From: Isoptericola halalbus | GTDB taxonomy: Bacteria; Actinomycetota; Actinomycetes; Actinomycetales; Cellulomonadaceae | NCBI GenBank assembly: GCA_009663185.1 | Contig: VJZX01000003.1 | Coordinates: forward strand, 198,329-230,423 | Direction of reading: 5' to 3' | DNA length: 32,095 nucleotides | In this document: positions 23,048 through 31,936 of the stretch, one piece after another | Numbering within the stretch: position 1 is the stretch's first letter | Layout of the letters: every line of letters starts with the position of its first letter | Program-made: the position numbers and the translations under genes | Notes under the pieces: model-generated | Told to the model about the DNA's origin: nothing | The model's input: only the letters and a program-made list of their open reading frames with translations | Database searches by the model: none

Positions 23048-24073
23048 ATGCTCACCGTCGGGTTCCACGCGTCCCACGAGCAGATCGCGCCCGGGCCGTT
23101 GCTCGCCGCCGCGCACCGCGCGCAGGAGGCCGGCTTCGACGCCGCGATGTGCTCCGACCACCTCGCGCCCTGGAGCGCCCGCCAGGGCGAGTCAGGCTAC
23201 GCCTGGTCCTGGCTCGGCGCCGCGCTCGCGACGACGAAGCTGCCCTTCGGCGTCGTCACGGCGCCCGGCCAGCGCTACCACCCGGTGATCGTCGCCCAGG
23301 CGATCGCGACGCTCGGGTCGATGTTCCCGGGCCGGTTCTGGGCTGCGCTGGGCTCGGGCGAGGCGATGAACGAGCACGTCACGGGTGATCCGTGGCCCAC
23401 CAAGGCCGAGCGCGACGAGCGCCTGCGCGAGTGCGTCGAGGTCATCCGCGCATTGCTCGACGGCGAGGAGGTCACCCACCACGGCCGCGTCACGGTCGAC
23501 CGGGCACGCGTCTGGTCGCTGCCCGACGTGCAGCCTCTGCTCGTGGGCGCCGCGGTGACCCCGACGACGGCACGACGGCACGCCGGCTGGGCCGACGGCC
23601 TCGTCACGGTCAACCAGCCCGTCGAGGTGCTGCGCGCGGTGGTCGGCGAGTACCGCGACGCGGGAGGCCGCGGGCCGCTCGCTCTTCAGGTGCACCTCGC
23701 GTGGGGTGACGACGACGAGGCGGCGTTCGGCGTCGCGCACGACCAGTGGCGCTCGAACCTCCTGCCGCCGTCGGTCTGCTGGGACCTCGAGACCCCCGAG
23801 CAGTTCGACGCGGTCGGCGAGCTCGCCCGGCCCGAGGGGGTGCGCGAGGCGGTCCTCGTCGACCACGACGCGGAGCGGCTCGCCGACCGCGTCGCGGAGC
23901 GCGTCGGGTGCGGGTTCGACCAGGTGTACCTGCACCACGTCGGCAAGGAACAGGACGCGTTCCTCGAGGTGGCGGCCTCGACGCTGCTGCCGCGCCTGCA
24001 CGAGGCCGACGACGCGGCGCCGCGCGCGACGGCGGAGGCCACGACAGCGACCGGGACCGAGGGTGTCGCATGA
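23048..24073 (+). CDS. LLM-class flavin oxidoreductase
   Basis: A 341-residue luciferase-like TIM-barrel protein. N-terminal VGFHASHEQIAPGPLLAAAH and AGFDAAMCSDHLAPW, the mid-domain GVVTAPGQRYHPVIVAQAIATL, and FWAALGSGEAMNEHVTG place it in the group usually annotated as F420-dependent or 'probable non-F420' flavin oxidoreductases (TIGR03885-like). The cofactor (FMN or F420) cannot be decided from sequence. The last ~30 residues are low-complexity. The stop overlaps the GH13 start as ATGA, so the two are co-translated, which suggests a joint but unexplained role. Only a weak GGA precedes the ATG. Confidence 0.85.
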   Translation: MLTVGFHASHEQIAPGPLLAAAHRAQEAGFDAAMCSDHLAPWSARQGESGYAWSWLGAALATTKLPFGVVTAPGQRYHPVIVAQAIATLGSMFPGRFWAALGSGEAMNEHVTGDPWPTKAERDERLRECVEVIRALLDGEEVTHHGRVTVDRARVWSLPDVQPLLVGAAVTPTTARRHAGWADGLVTVNQPVEVLRAVVGEYRDAGGRGPLALQVHLAWGDDDEAAFGVAHDQWRSNLLPPSVCWDLETPEQFDAVGELARPEGVREAVLVDHDAERLADRVAERVGCGFDQVYLHHVGKEQDAFLEVAASTLLPRLHEADDAAPRATAEATTATGTEGVA

Positions 24074-25782
24074 GGATCCGCGACACCGCCGACCTGTGGT
24101 GGAAGAACGCCGTGGTCTACTGCCTCGACGTCGAGACGTACATGGACTGGAACGACGACGGCATCGGCGACTTCCCGGGGCTGGTGCAGCGGATCGACCA
24201 TCTCGCCGACCTCGGCGTGACCTGCCTGTGGCTCATGCCCTTCTACCCCACGGCCGACCTCGACGACGGCTACGACGTCAAGGACTTCCTCGGCGTCGAC
24301 GAGCGGCTCGGTGACCTGGGCGACGTCGTCGAGCTCGTCCGGACCGCGCGCGACCGCGGGATGCGGGTCATCGTCGACCTCATCGTCAACCACACCTCCG
24401 ACCAGCACCCGTGGTTCCGCTCGGCGCGCAGGTCGAAGGACAGCCCGTTCCGCGACTTCTACGTGTGGCGCGCCGACGAGCCGCCGCCCACGAAGGACCA
24501 GGTGGTCTTCCCCGACCAGGAGGACGCGATCTGGACGCTCGAAGAGCAGACGGGCGAGTGGTACCGGCACCGCTTCTACCACCACCAGCCGGACCTCAAC
24601 ACGGCCAACCCGAAGGTGCGCGACGTCCTCGCCAAGACCATCGGGTTCTGGCTCGAGCTCGGGATCTCGGGGTTCCGGGTCGACGCCGTCCCGTTCGCGA
24701 TCGCCGACGCCGCGTCGACGCCCGGCGACGAGGTCGACGACCCGCACGAGTTCCTCCGGATGCTGTCCGCGTTCGTCGGGCGCCGCTCGGGCGACGCAGT
24801 ACTCATGGGCGAGGTCAACCTCCCGTACCCTGACCAGGCGCGGTTCTTCGGCGTGCCCGACCCGTCGGACGGCAGCGACCAGGCCGACGGCGGCACGGAC
24901 ATCACCGAGCTCACGCTGCAGTTCGACTTCAACGCGATGCAGGCGATGTACCTGTCGCTCGCGCGCGAGGACGCCGGACCGCTCGCCGGAGCGCTGTCCG
25001 CGCGCCCGCCCATCCCGCACGACGCCCAGTGGGCCACGTTCGTGCGCAACCACGACGAGCTCACGCTCGACAAGCTCACCGAGGACGAGCGCCAGGAGGT
25101 GTTCGCCGCGTTCGGGCCCCAGAAGGACATGCAGCTCTACGGGCGCGGGCTGCGGCGGCGGCTCCCGCCGATGCTGGGCGGCGACCCGCGCCGCGTCCGA
25201 CTGGCATACTCGCTGCTGTTCTCGCTGCCCGGCACGCCGGTGCTCTACTACGGCGAGGAGATCGGCATGGGCGAGAATCTCGCCGCGCCGGGCCGCCTCG
25301 CGGTGCGCACGCCCATGCACTGGTCGTCGGCGCAGAACGGCGGCTTCTCGCGTGCGGCGAAGCGCCGCCTGGCGGGTCCCTTGCCGACCGACGGCTACGC
25401 CCCCGAGCACGTCAACGTGGCCGACCAGCGCCGCGACCCCGACTCGCTGCTGTCGTTCGTCCGCAAACTCACCCACCGGTACCGCGAGTGCCCCGAGCTC
25501 GGTTGGGGTGACTGGGAGGTCCTCGACCAGCCGCACGACGCCGTGCTCGCGCTTCGCATGACGTGGGGCGACGCCTCGATGCTCACCGTGCACAACATCT
25601 CGCCCAACCCGGCGGTGGTACCGCTGAAGCTCGGCGAGCTCGAGGAGGGCACGCGGCTCGTCGACCTGCTCGAGGACCAAGACTGCGAGCCGGAGCCCGA
25701 CGGCACCGCCGAGGTGCGCCTCGACGGCTACGGCTACCGCTGGCTGCGTGTCGGCGCGCCGGGCTTACGCCGGCTGCTCTGA
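24070..25782 (+). CDS. GH13 alpha-amylase-family enzyme, trehalose-synthase-like
   Basis: A 570-residue cytoplasmic GH13 enzyme. The catalytic triad is visible: nucleophile D205 in GFRVDAVPF, acid/base E248 in LMGEVNLP, and D329 in VRNHDEL. An earlier conserved region is VDLIVNHTSDQHPWF. The start (WWKNAVVYCLDVETYMDWN) and sections such as YYGEEIGMGENL resemble trehalose synthase/maltose-transforming GH13 members, but the subfamily is uncertain. The start at 24070 overlaps the LLM stop. The end overlaps uxuB tail to tail by 18 bases. There is no obvious link to rhamnose use. Confidence 0.9.
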   Translation: MRIRDTADLWWKNAVVYCLDVETYMDWNDDGIGDFPGLVQRIDHLADLGVTCLWLMPFYPTADLDDGYDVKDFLGVDERLGDLGDVVELVRTARDRGMRVIVDLIVNHTSDQHPWFRSARRSKDSPFRDFYVWRADEPPPTKDQVVFPDQEDAIWTLEEQTGEWYRHRFYHHQPDLNTANPKVRDVLAKTIGFWLELGISGFRVDAVPFAIADAASTPGDEVDDPHEFLRMLSAFVGRRSGDAVLMGEVNLPYPDQARFFGVPDPSDGSDQADGGTDITELTLQFDFNAMQAMYLSLAREDAGPLAGALSARPPIPHDAQWATFVRNHDELTLDKLTEDERQEVFAAFGPQKDMQLYGRGLRRRLPPMLGGDPRRVRLAYSLLFSLPGTPVLYYGEEIGMGENLAAPGRLAVRTPMHWSSAQNGGFSRAAKRRLAGPLPTDGYAPEHVNVADQRRDPDSLLSFVRKLTHRYRECPELGWGDWEVLDQPHDAVLALRMTWGDASMLTVHNISPNPAVVPLKLGELEEGTRLVDLLEDQDCEPEPDGTAEVRLDGYGYRWLRVGAPGLRRLL

Positions 25783-27300
25783 GCGTGCGGCCGGCCGATC
25801 GGTCAGCTGCTCCACCTCGGCCACGACGACGTCGACGAGCCGCGCGTCCGTGCCCGCGCCGTCGGGCAGCAACCCGGGCAGGGCGAGCAGGGCACGCGCG
25901 ACGGCGGCCGGGTCGGCCGCCGCGGCGTCCCCGCCCCCGGCCTCGGTCACGACCGCACGGAGCTCGGCGGCCCGGGGGTCGTCGACGGCGCGCCCGGCTA
26001 CCGCCTCGCGGCGCACCACCTCGGACCAGCCCGCGAGCGCGAACGCGGCCCCGCGCGGCACGGCGCCCGCGGCGAGCCGGTCGGCGATGGTGCCGCCCCA
26101 GCGGATCGGGATCTTCTGGGTGCCGTCCATCGACACCTGGAGCGTCGTGTGCCCCGTCGCCGGGTTGGCGAACCGTTCGAGCAGCGACTCGCCGTACGCG
26201 CGCAGGTCCGAGCCGTCGGGCGGTGTGAGCGTGGGCACCGCGTCGTCGAACAGCAGCTCACGGGCACGCGCCGTGATCGCGGGGTCGGCCGTGGCCTCGG
26301 CCATCGTCGTGTGACCGGCGAGCCGGCCCGCGTAGGCGAGCAGCGAGTGCGTGCCGTTGAGCAGCCGCAGCTTGGCCCGCTCCCACGGCGCGACGTCGGT
26401 GGTCAGCGTCGCACCGGCCGCCTCCCAGGCGGGACGCGGACCGGCGAACCGGTCCTCGATGACCCACTGGAGGTAGGGCTCACCGACGACGAGTCCCTCG
26501 TCGCGCACGCCGAGCTCGCGCTCGACGGCGTCGCGCTGCTCGGGCGTGGTGGCCGGGACGATCCGGTCGACCATCGAGCACGGGAACGCCACCTGCTCGG
26601 CGAGCCACGCGCGCAGCGCGTCGCCCGCGTTGCCCGGCAGGGCGGCGTCGACGGCCTCACGCACGAGACGCTCGAGCACACGGCCGTTGTCGACCATGTT
26701 GTCGCAGGTCAGCACGGTGACCGGTCGGCCATCGCCCGCGCCTGCCGCAGCCCGGTGCCGGGCGGCGAGCCCGCGCACGAGCAGGCCGATCGCGGTGGTC
26801 GACGGCGCGGCGTCGGCGGGCACGTCGGCCTGGCCGAGCGCCTCCTCGGCGGCGAGCGCCTCGAGGTCGGCGCGCACGCGCTCGACGTCGAGACCGCCGT
26901 CGGCGGCCCGGCAGTAGCCCTTCTCCGTCACGGTGAGCGTGACCAGGTGGGTCGTCGGCGCGGCGATCGTGGCGAGCACGCGCGGCGTCTCCTCGGCCGG
27001 CCACGCGACGTCGAGCACCGCTCCGACGACGTCGAGCGACGTGCCGTCCGTGCCGGCGGTGAGGACGGAGTAGACGCCGCCCTGCGGGCGCAGCTGGTCG
27101 CGGACCGAGGCCGAGCGCTGCGTGACCCCGAGGATCCCCCATCGCGTGTCGCCCGTCGCACGGGCGGCGAGCTCGGTGAACACGGCCTGGTGCGCGCGGT
27201 GGAACGCGCCGATGCCGAGGTGCACGATCCCGACCTCGGCGGGGGTGACGGGCGGGGCGAGGTGGGCGGGCAGCGCGGCCCGGTGAAGTCGGTCGGTCAC
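25765..27300 (-). CDS. uxuB: mannitol dehydrogenase-family protein, probable fructuronate reductase
   Basis: A 511-residue long-chain polyol dehydrogenase. The Rossmann segment VGIVHLGIGAFHRAHQAVFTEL comes first, and the catalytic helix KLRLLNGTHSLLAYAG and LVVGEPYLQWVIED are present. It would reduce D-fructuronate to D-mannonate with NADH; the substrate is inferred from the divergent uxaC gene, and mannitol or another polyol is the alternative. The GTG at 27300 has GGAGG five bases upstream. It follows the LacI gene by 63 bases in the same direction. The C-terminal part is alanine-rich. No mannonate dehydratase is in the window. Confidence 0.87.
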   Translation of the reverse strand: MTDRLHRAALPAHLAPPVTPAEVGIVHLGIGAFHRAHQAVFTELAARATGDTRWGILGVTQRSASVRDQLRPQGGVYSVLTAGTDGTSLDVVGAVLDVAWPAEETPRVLATIAAPTTHLVTLTVTEKGYCRAADGGLDVERVRADLEALAAEEALGQADVPADAAPSTTAIGLLVRGLAARHRAAAGAGDGRPVTVLTCDNMVDNGRVLERLVREAVDAALPGNAGDALRAWLAEQVAFPCSMVDRIVPATTPEQRDAVERELGVRDEGLVVGEPYLQWVIEDRFAGPRPAWEAAGATLTTDVAPWERAKLRLLNGTHSLLAYAGRLAGHTTMAEATADPAITARARELLFDDAVPTLTPPDGSDLRAYGESLLERFANPATGHTTLQVSMDGTQKIPIRWGGTIADRLAAGAVPRGAAFALAGWSEVVRREAVAGRAVDDPRAAELRAVVTEAGGGDAAAADPAAVARALLALPGLLPDGAGTDARLVDVVVAEVEQLTDRPAARSEQPA

Positions 27301-27363
27301 AGGTCCTCCGTCGGTGCTCTCTGTGCGGTACGTGGGTGGGGACGGCTGGGTCGGTGCGCCTCG

Positions 27364-28350
27364 TCAGCGCGCGGGTGGCAGGGCGGTCGACGCGCGGACG
27401 ACGAGCTCGACGTCGAGGGGCGGCACCTCCGCGAGCGTGTCGCGGCCGGGCCCGGCGACTGCCGCGAGGTGGTCGACGGCGCGACGGCCGACGTCCCGCA
27501 GGTCGGCGCGCAGGGTGGTGAGCGCCGGGTCGACGAGCGAGGCGACGTACGAGTCGTCGCAGCCGACGACCGACAGGTCGCGAGGCACCCGCAGACCGCG
27601 GGCGCGGAGCCGGTCGACCAGACCGATCGCGACGAGGTCGTTGAAGGTTACGACAGCGGTCGCCCCGGAGGCGACGACGAGGTCGGCCGCCGCCTGTCCG
27701 CCGGCGACCTGGGGACGGAAGTCGCCGAGCTCGACCAGCTCGACGTCGTCGAACAGCTCGACGGCCTCCCGCAGCCCCTCGCGGCGCCGGCGGTCGGACC
27801 ACGAGCTGCGCGGCCCGCCCACGTACGCGACGCGGCGGTGGCCGAGAGCGCGCAGGTGCTCGACCGCGCGCAGCATGCCGCCGGCCTGGTCGGTCACGAC
27901 GGAGGGGAGCCCGTCTGCGTTCTGGTTGACGAGGACGACCGGCCGGCCCTCGAGCGCGGCCACGGCGCTGCCGACCGCGCGCGGCGAGCACAGCAGGATG
28001 CCGTCGGTCTGCGGGGCGAGATGCGCGATGGCCTCGGCCTCGAGCTCCGGGTCCTCGTCGGTGTCGACCACGAACAGCCCGAGCCCACGCTGGCGTGCGC
28101 GGGCCTGGGCGCCCTTGGCCACGGTCGCGAAGAAGGGGTTCGCGAGGTCCGGCACGACGAGGCCGAACGCTCCGCTGCGGCCCGCGCGCAGCACGCTCGC
28201 GGCGCGGTTGGGACGGTAGCCGAGCTCGCGCGCGGCGGCCGTGACGCGGTCGCGCGTCGGCGCCGCGACCCGGTCGGGGGTGGCGAGCGCGCGGGACACC
28301 GTGGAGATCGACACGCCGGCCGCCCTCGCGACGTCGTGCACCGTGACCAT
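27364..28350 (-). CDS. LacI-family regulator of the uronate genes
   Basis: A 328-residue regulator with a standard LacI helix-turn-helix (VHDVARAAGVSISTVSRALA, residues 4-23) and a sugar-binding effector domain (FGLVVPDLANPFFATVAKGA through VVGCDDSYVASLVDPALTTL). Its recognition helix differs from that of the 7089 regulator, in line with a different operator. It is divergent from uxaC and cotranscribed with uxuB. Two near-identical palindromes between the start codons are its likely binding sites. A uronate or aldobiouronate inducer is inferred. Confidence 0.92.
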   Translation of the reverse strand: MVTVHDVARAAGVSISTVSRALATPDRVAAPTRDRVTAAARELGYRPNRAASVLRAGRSGAFGLVVPDLANPFFATVAKGAQARARQRGLGLFVVDTDEDPELEAEAIAHLAPQTDGILLCSPRAVGSAVAALEGRPVVLVNQNADGLPSVVTDQAGGMLRAVEHLRALGHRRVAYVGGPRSSWSDRRRREGLREAVELFDDVELVELGDFRPQVAGGQAAADLVVASGATAVVTFNDLVAIGLVDRLRARGLRVPRDLSVVGCDDSYVASLVDPALTTLRADLRDVGRRAVDHLAAVAGPGRDTLAEVPPLDVELVVRASTALPPAR

Positions 28351-28363
28351 GACTCACCTCCCG

Positions 28364-28377
28364 TGCGAACGTTGTCA
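28364..28377. promoter_or_regulatory. operator 1 of the uronate LacI regulator
   Basis: TGCGAACGTTGTCA, with an AACGTT palindromic core, lies 14 bases before the lacI start codon. It matches the site at 28455-28468 at 13 of 14 positions. The location suggests autoregulation. Confidence 0.6.
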
Positions 28378-28454
28378 GATACGATCCTGGCGCCCACAGT
28401 AGCGCGCAATGTCAAGCCGGTGGCTTGCGGCGCGGGGGCACTATGACGTTAGGA

Positions 28455-28468
28455 TGCAAACGTTGTCA
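28455..28468. promoter_or_regulatory. operator 2, upstream of uxaC
   Basis: TGCAAACGTTGTCA lies 22 bases before the uxaC GTG. It directly follows a possible -10 (TAGGAT, 28450-28455), so it would overlap the transcription start. The pair is 91 bases apart and could support looping. Confidence 0.6.
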
Positions 28469-28490
28469 CTCACTCGACGAGGAGGCGGAC

Positions 28491-29909
28491 GTGAGCGAGC
28501 CGTGGACCCTGCACCCCGATCGGGCACTGCCCGCCGACCCGACGACGCGGGACCTGGCCCGCGAGGTCTACCAGGCGACGAAGGACCTGCCGCTGGTGTC
28601 GATGCACGGGCACGTGCCGGTCGAGTGGTTCGCGGAGGACACGTCGTTCGGTGACCCCGCACAGCTCGTCGTCGTCCCGGACCACTACCTCACCCGGATG
28701 CTCGTGTCGCAGGGCGAGACGCTGCCGCGCCTCGGCGTCGGCTCGACGGCGAGCGAGGCGGCCGAGACGGACCCGCGCGAGATCTGGCGCCGGTTCTGCG
28801 CCGGCTGGAAGCACTTCCGGGGCACGCCGACGCGCTACTGGCTCGAGCACGTGCTCGTCGAGATCCTCGGCGTCACGCAGCGCCCCTCGGCCCAGACCGC
28901 GGACGCGATCTACGACCAGGTCGCCGCGCGCATCGCCGAGCCGGACTTCCGGCCCCGGGCCCTGCTCGACCGCTTCGGCATCGACGTCATCGCCACGACC
29001 GACCCGGCGTGGGCCCCGCTCGACGAGCACGGCAAGCTCGCCGCGGACGGCTACGGCGACCGGGTGCTGCCGACCTTCCGCCCCGACCCGCTGCTCCACC
29101 TCGACCGTCCCGCGTGGCGCGACGACGTCGCGCGGCTGTCCGCGGCGTCGGGCACCGAGGTGACGTCGTACGCGTCCTACCTGGACGCGCTGCGCATCCA
29201 GCGCGAGCGGTTCGCCGCCGCCGGCGCCCGGGCGACCGACCACGGCCACCTGGACGCCGACACGACGCCGCTCGACGACGCCGAGGCGCGACGCATCGTC
29301 GACGCGGCGCTCTCCGGGACGGTCACCGCCGACGAGGCCCGGGCGTTCAGCGGCCACATGCTGTTCCAGATGGCCGCGATGTCGACCGAGGACGGTCTGG
29401 TCATGCAGCTGCACCCCGGCGTGCTGCGCGACCACGCGAGCGGGCCGTCCGCGGCGTTCGGGCCCGACAAGGGCTACGACATCCCCGTGGTCACCGAGTT
29501 CACGCGCTCGCTGCGCCCCGTGCTCGACGCGTTCGGCCACCACCCGCGCTTCCGCCTGATCGCGTTCACCGTGGACGAGGACACCTACTCGCGCGAGCTC
29601 GCACCGCTCGCGGGCGTCTACCCGGCGCTGCGCCTCGGCGCGCCCTGGTGGTTCCTCGACGCTCCCGACGCGATGCGGCGCTTCCGCGAGGCCGCGACGG
29701 AGACGGCCGGCTTCTCGAACCTCAGCGGCTTCGTCGACGACACGCGCGCGTTCTGCTCGATCCCGGCACGCCACGACCTGGCGCGCCGGGTCGACGCGGG
29801 CTACCTCGCGCGCCTCGTGGCCGAGCATCGGCTCGACCTCGACGAGGCGGTGGACACCGCCCTCGACCTCGCCTACCGGCTGCCTCTGGCGGCATACGAA
29901 CGTCTCTGA
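28491..29909 (+). CDS. uxaC: glucuronate (uronate) isomerase
   Basis: A 472-residue isomerase converting D-glucuronate to D-fructuronate (and galacturonate to tagaturonate). The N-terminal metal site MHGHVPVEWF replaces the common DxHCHL form but keeps the paired histidines. Further segments are WKHFRGTPTRYWLEHVL, FGIDVIATTDPAWAPL and LRLGAPWWFLDAP. I chose GTG 28491 because GAGGAGG lies at good spacing and the operator and promoter lie just upstream; an earlier in-frame opening would include them. It is followed seven bases later by the GH67 remnant. It supplies the substrate for the divergent reductase. Confidence 0.93.
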   Translation: MSEPWTLHPDRALPADPTTRDLAREVYQATKDLPLVSMHGHVPVEWFAEDTSFGDPAQLVVVPDHYLTRMLVSQGETLPRLGVGSTASEAAETDPREIWRRFCAGWKHFRGTPTRYWLEHVLVEILGVTQRPSAQTADAIYDQVAARIAEPDFRPRALLDRFGIDVIATTDPAWAPLDEHGKLAADGYGDRVLPTFRPDPLLHLDRPAWRDDVARLSAASGTEVTSYASYLDALRIQRERFAAAGARATDHGHLDADTTPLDDAEARRIVDAALSGTVTADEARAFSGHMLFQMAAMSTEDGLVMQLHPGVLRDHASGPSAAFGPDKGYDIPVVTEFTRSLRPVLDAFGHHPRFRLIAFTVDEDTYSRELAPLAGVYPALRLGAPWWFLDAPDAMRRFREAATETAGFSNLSGFVDDTRAFCSIPARHDLARRVDAGYLARLVAEHRLDLDEAVDTALDLAYRLPLAAYERL

Positions 29910-29916
29910 GGTCCTC

Positions 29917-31852
29917 ATGGCCACCGCGTCCGCCGAGGTTCACCCCGCCTGGCTCCCCGATGCCGCGTTCGCAGCCGTGGCGCGGCGCGGTGTCGCGCTC
30001 GTGCTGCCCGACGGCGGCGCTCGCCCGGGTCACGACGTCGCGGGCGAGGAGGTGCTCGCGACCCTGCGCCGCGAGGTCGAGGCGCTGGGTCCGCACGACG
30101 ACCCGCGGCTCGTCCTGAAGCTGTGCTGCTCTACGGCTTCTTCCACGTGTCCGGCTCGGCGATGCGGCGTTCACCGGGAAGGACACCGACGAGACGCACG
30201 CCCCCGCCACCGCGCTGCGCATGCTCGACCACTGGGACAACGTCGACGTCCACCCCGTCATGGGCCAGGTCGAGCGCGGCTACGCGGGCGGCTCGATCTT
30301 CTACTCCGGCGGCAGCGTGCGCGAGGACCTGAGCCGCGTGCGCCAGTACGCCCGGCTGCTCGCCGCCGTCGGGATCGACCGCGTCGCGATCAACAACGTC
30401 AACGTCCACGAGCGCGAGGCGCGGCTCCTCACCGACGGCCTGGACGACGTCGCACGCATCGCCGCCGAACTTCGCCCGTACGGGATCCGCGTCCATCTCT
30501 CGGTGAGCTTCGCTGCACCGATGACCCTCGGAGGGCTGCCGACGTCGGACCCCCTCGACGACGACGTGCGGGCCTGGTGGCGCGCCGCGGTCGACCGCGC
30601 CTGGGCGGCGATCGGCGACTTCGGGGGCTTCGTCGTCAAGGCCGACTCCGAGGGCGAGCCCGATCCGTTCGCCTACGGGCGCGACCACGCCGACGGCGCC
30701 AACATGCTCGCCGAGGCCGTCGCGCCGCACGGCGGGCTCGTCCACTGGCGCGCGTTCGTCGACAACCACACGCAGGACTGGCGCGACCGGTCGACCGACC
30801 GTGCCCGTGCGGCGCACGACCACTTCGCACCCCTCGACGGTCGGTTCGCCGGCAACGTGATCGTGCAGGTCAAGCACGGCCCGCTCGACTTCCAGGTGCG
30901 CGAGCCCGTCTCCCCCGTGCTCGCCGCGATGCCGCGCACGCGCCTCGCGCTCGAGCTGCAGGCCACGCAGGAGTACACGGGCCAGCAGCAGCACGCGGTC
31001 TACCTGGGCACGGCGTGGAGCGAGATCCTGCGCTGGCGTCCGTGGGGCGACGAGCCCGGGCCCGACGGCGGTGCCCCGGTTACGGTCGCGGACGTCGCGT
31101 CCGGCCGCGCCGCCGGACGCGCTGGCGGGTTCGCCGCTGTCTCGAACGTCGGCGACGACCGGTTCTGGACCGGGCACCCGTTCGCGCAGGCGAACCTCTA
31201 CGCGTACGGGCGGCTCGCATGGGACCCGAGCCTGGACCCGATCGACGTCCTCGACGAGTGGATCTCGCTCACCTTCCCGGGGGCGCCCGACGTGCTGCGG
31301 GCGGGCCTGCACCTCATCCTCGACGACTCCTGGCACACCTACGAGCTGTACTCCGCGCCGCTCGGCGTCGGCTTCATGGTCCGCCCGGGCCACCACTACG
31401 GGCCCGACGTCGACGGCTACGAGTACACCCCGTGGGGCACGTACCACTTCGCCGACCGCGACGGCGTCGGCGTCGACCGCACGCGCGCGACCGGCACGGG
31501 CTACACGGGGCAGTACCCCAAGCCGTGGCGCGACGTCTACGAGTCGCTCGAGACCTGCCCCGACGAACTGCTGCTCTTCTTCCACCACGTGCCGTACACG
31601 CACGTGCTGCAGGGCGGCAGCACGGTGATCCAGCACATCTACGACACCCACTTCGACGGCGTCGAGCGGGTCGAGCGCATGGTGAGCACCTGGGAGTCCG
31701 TGGCGGACCTGGCGAGCGACGACGTCGCACGCCGGGTCCGCGAGCGGCTCGCCGAGCAGCTGCGGTCGGCCGTCGAGTGGCGCGACCAGGTCAACACGTA
31801 CTTCCTGCGGAAGTCGGGGATCGTCGACGAGAAGAGCCGGACGATCTACTGA
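29917..31852 (+). pseudogene. GH67 alpha-glucuronidase, disrupted by a deletion and frameshift
   Basis: GH67 enzymes remove (4-O-methyl-)glucuronic acid from xylo-oligosaccharides. The barrel and C-terminal domain (frame from about 30152 to 31852) are well preserved: GFVVKADSEGEPDPFAYGRD with the acid glutamate, VKHGPLDFQVREP, ELQATQEYTGQQ and GHPFAQANLYAYGRLAWDP. The N-terminal domain begins at ATG 29917 (HPAWLPDAAF) but runs only about 69 residues. The frame then changes near 30112-30125 to read LLYGFFHV, and again near 30149-30152 before RLGDAAFTGKDTDE. About 50 residues of the usual N-terminal domain appear missing. Either the gene is a pseudogene or the sequence has errors. Placement after uxaC fits glucuronoxylan use. 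Confidence 0.82.
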
Positions 31853-31902
31853 GCTGCGCCCTGTGCTCACCGCGCTCCTGGAGCAGAGCGTCGTCGCGCG
31901 CG

Positions 31903-31928
31903 GGCGGGCCCGAGGCGACGGGCCCGCC
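31903..31928. terminator. GC-rich hairpin between convergent genes
   Basis: GGCGGGCCC (31903-31911) pairs exactly with GGGCCCGCC (31920-31928) around an 8-base loop. It lies between the GH67 stop at 31852 and the 3' end of a minus-strand frame. It is a likely bidirectional terminator, without a clear T-tract. Confidence 0.6.
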
Positions 31929-31936
31929 GCGTGCGC

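Noticed and set aside
28425-28490. Longer N-terminus for the glucuronate isomerase
   Set aside because: This stretch holds the operator and a possible -10 box. A strong Shine-Dalgarno sequence precedes GTG 28491, where the family's usual start falls.
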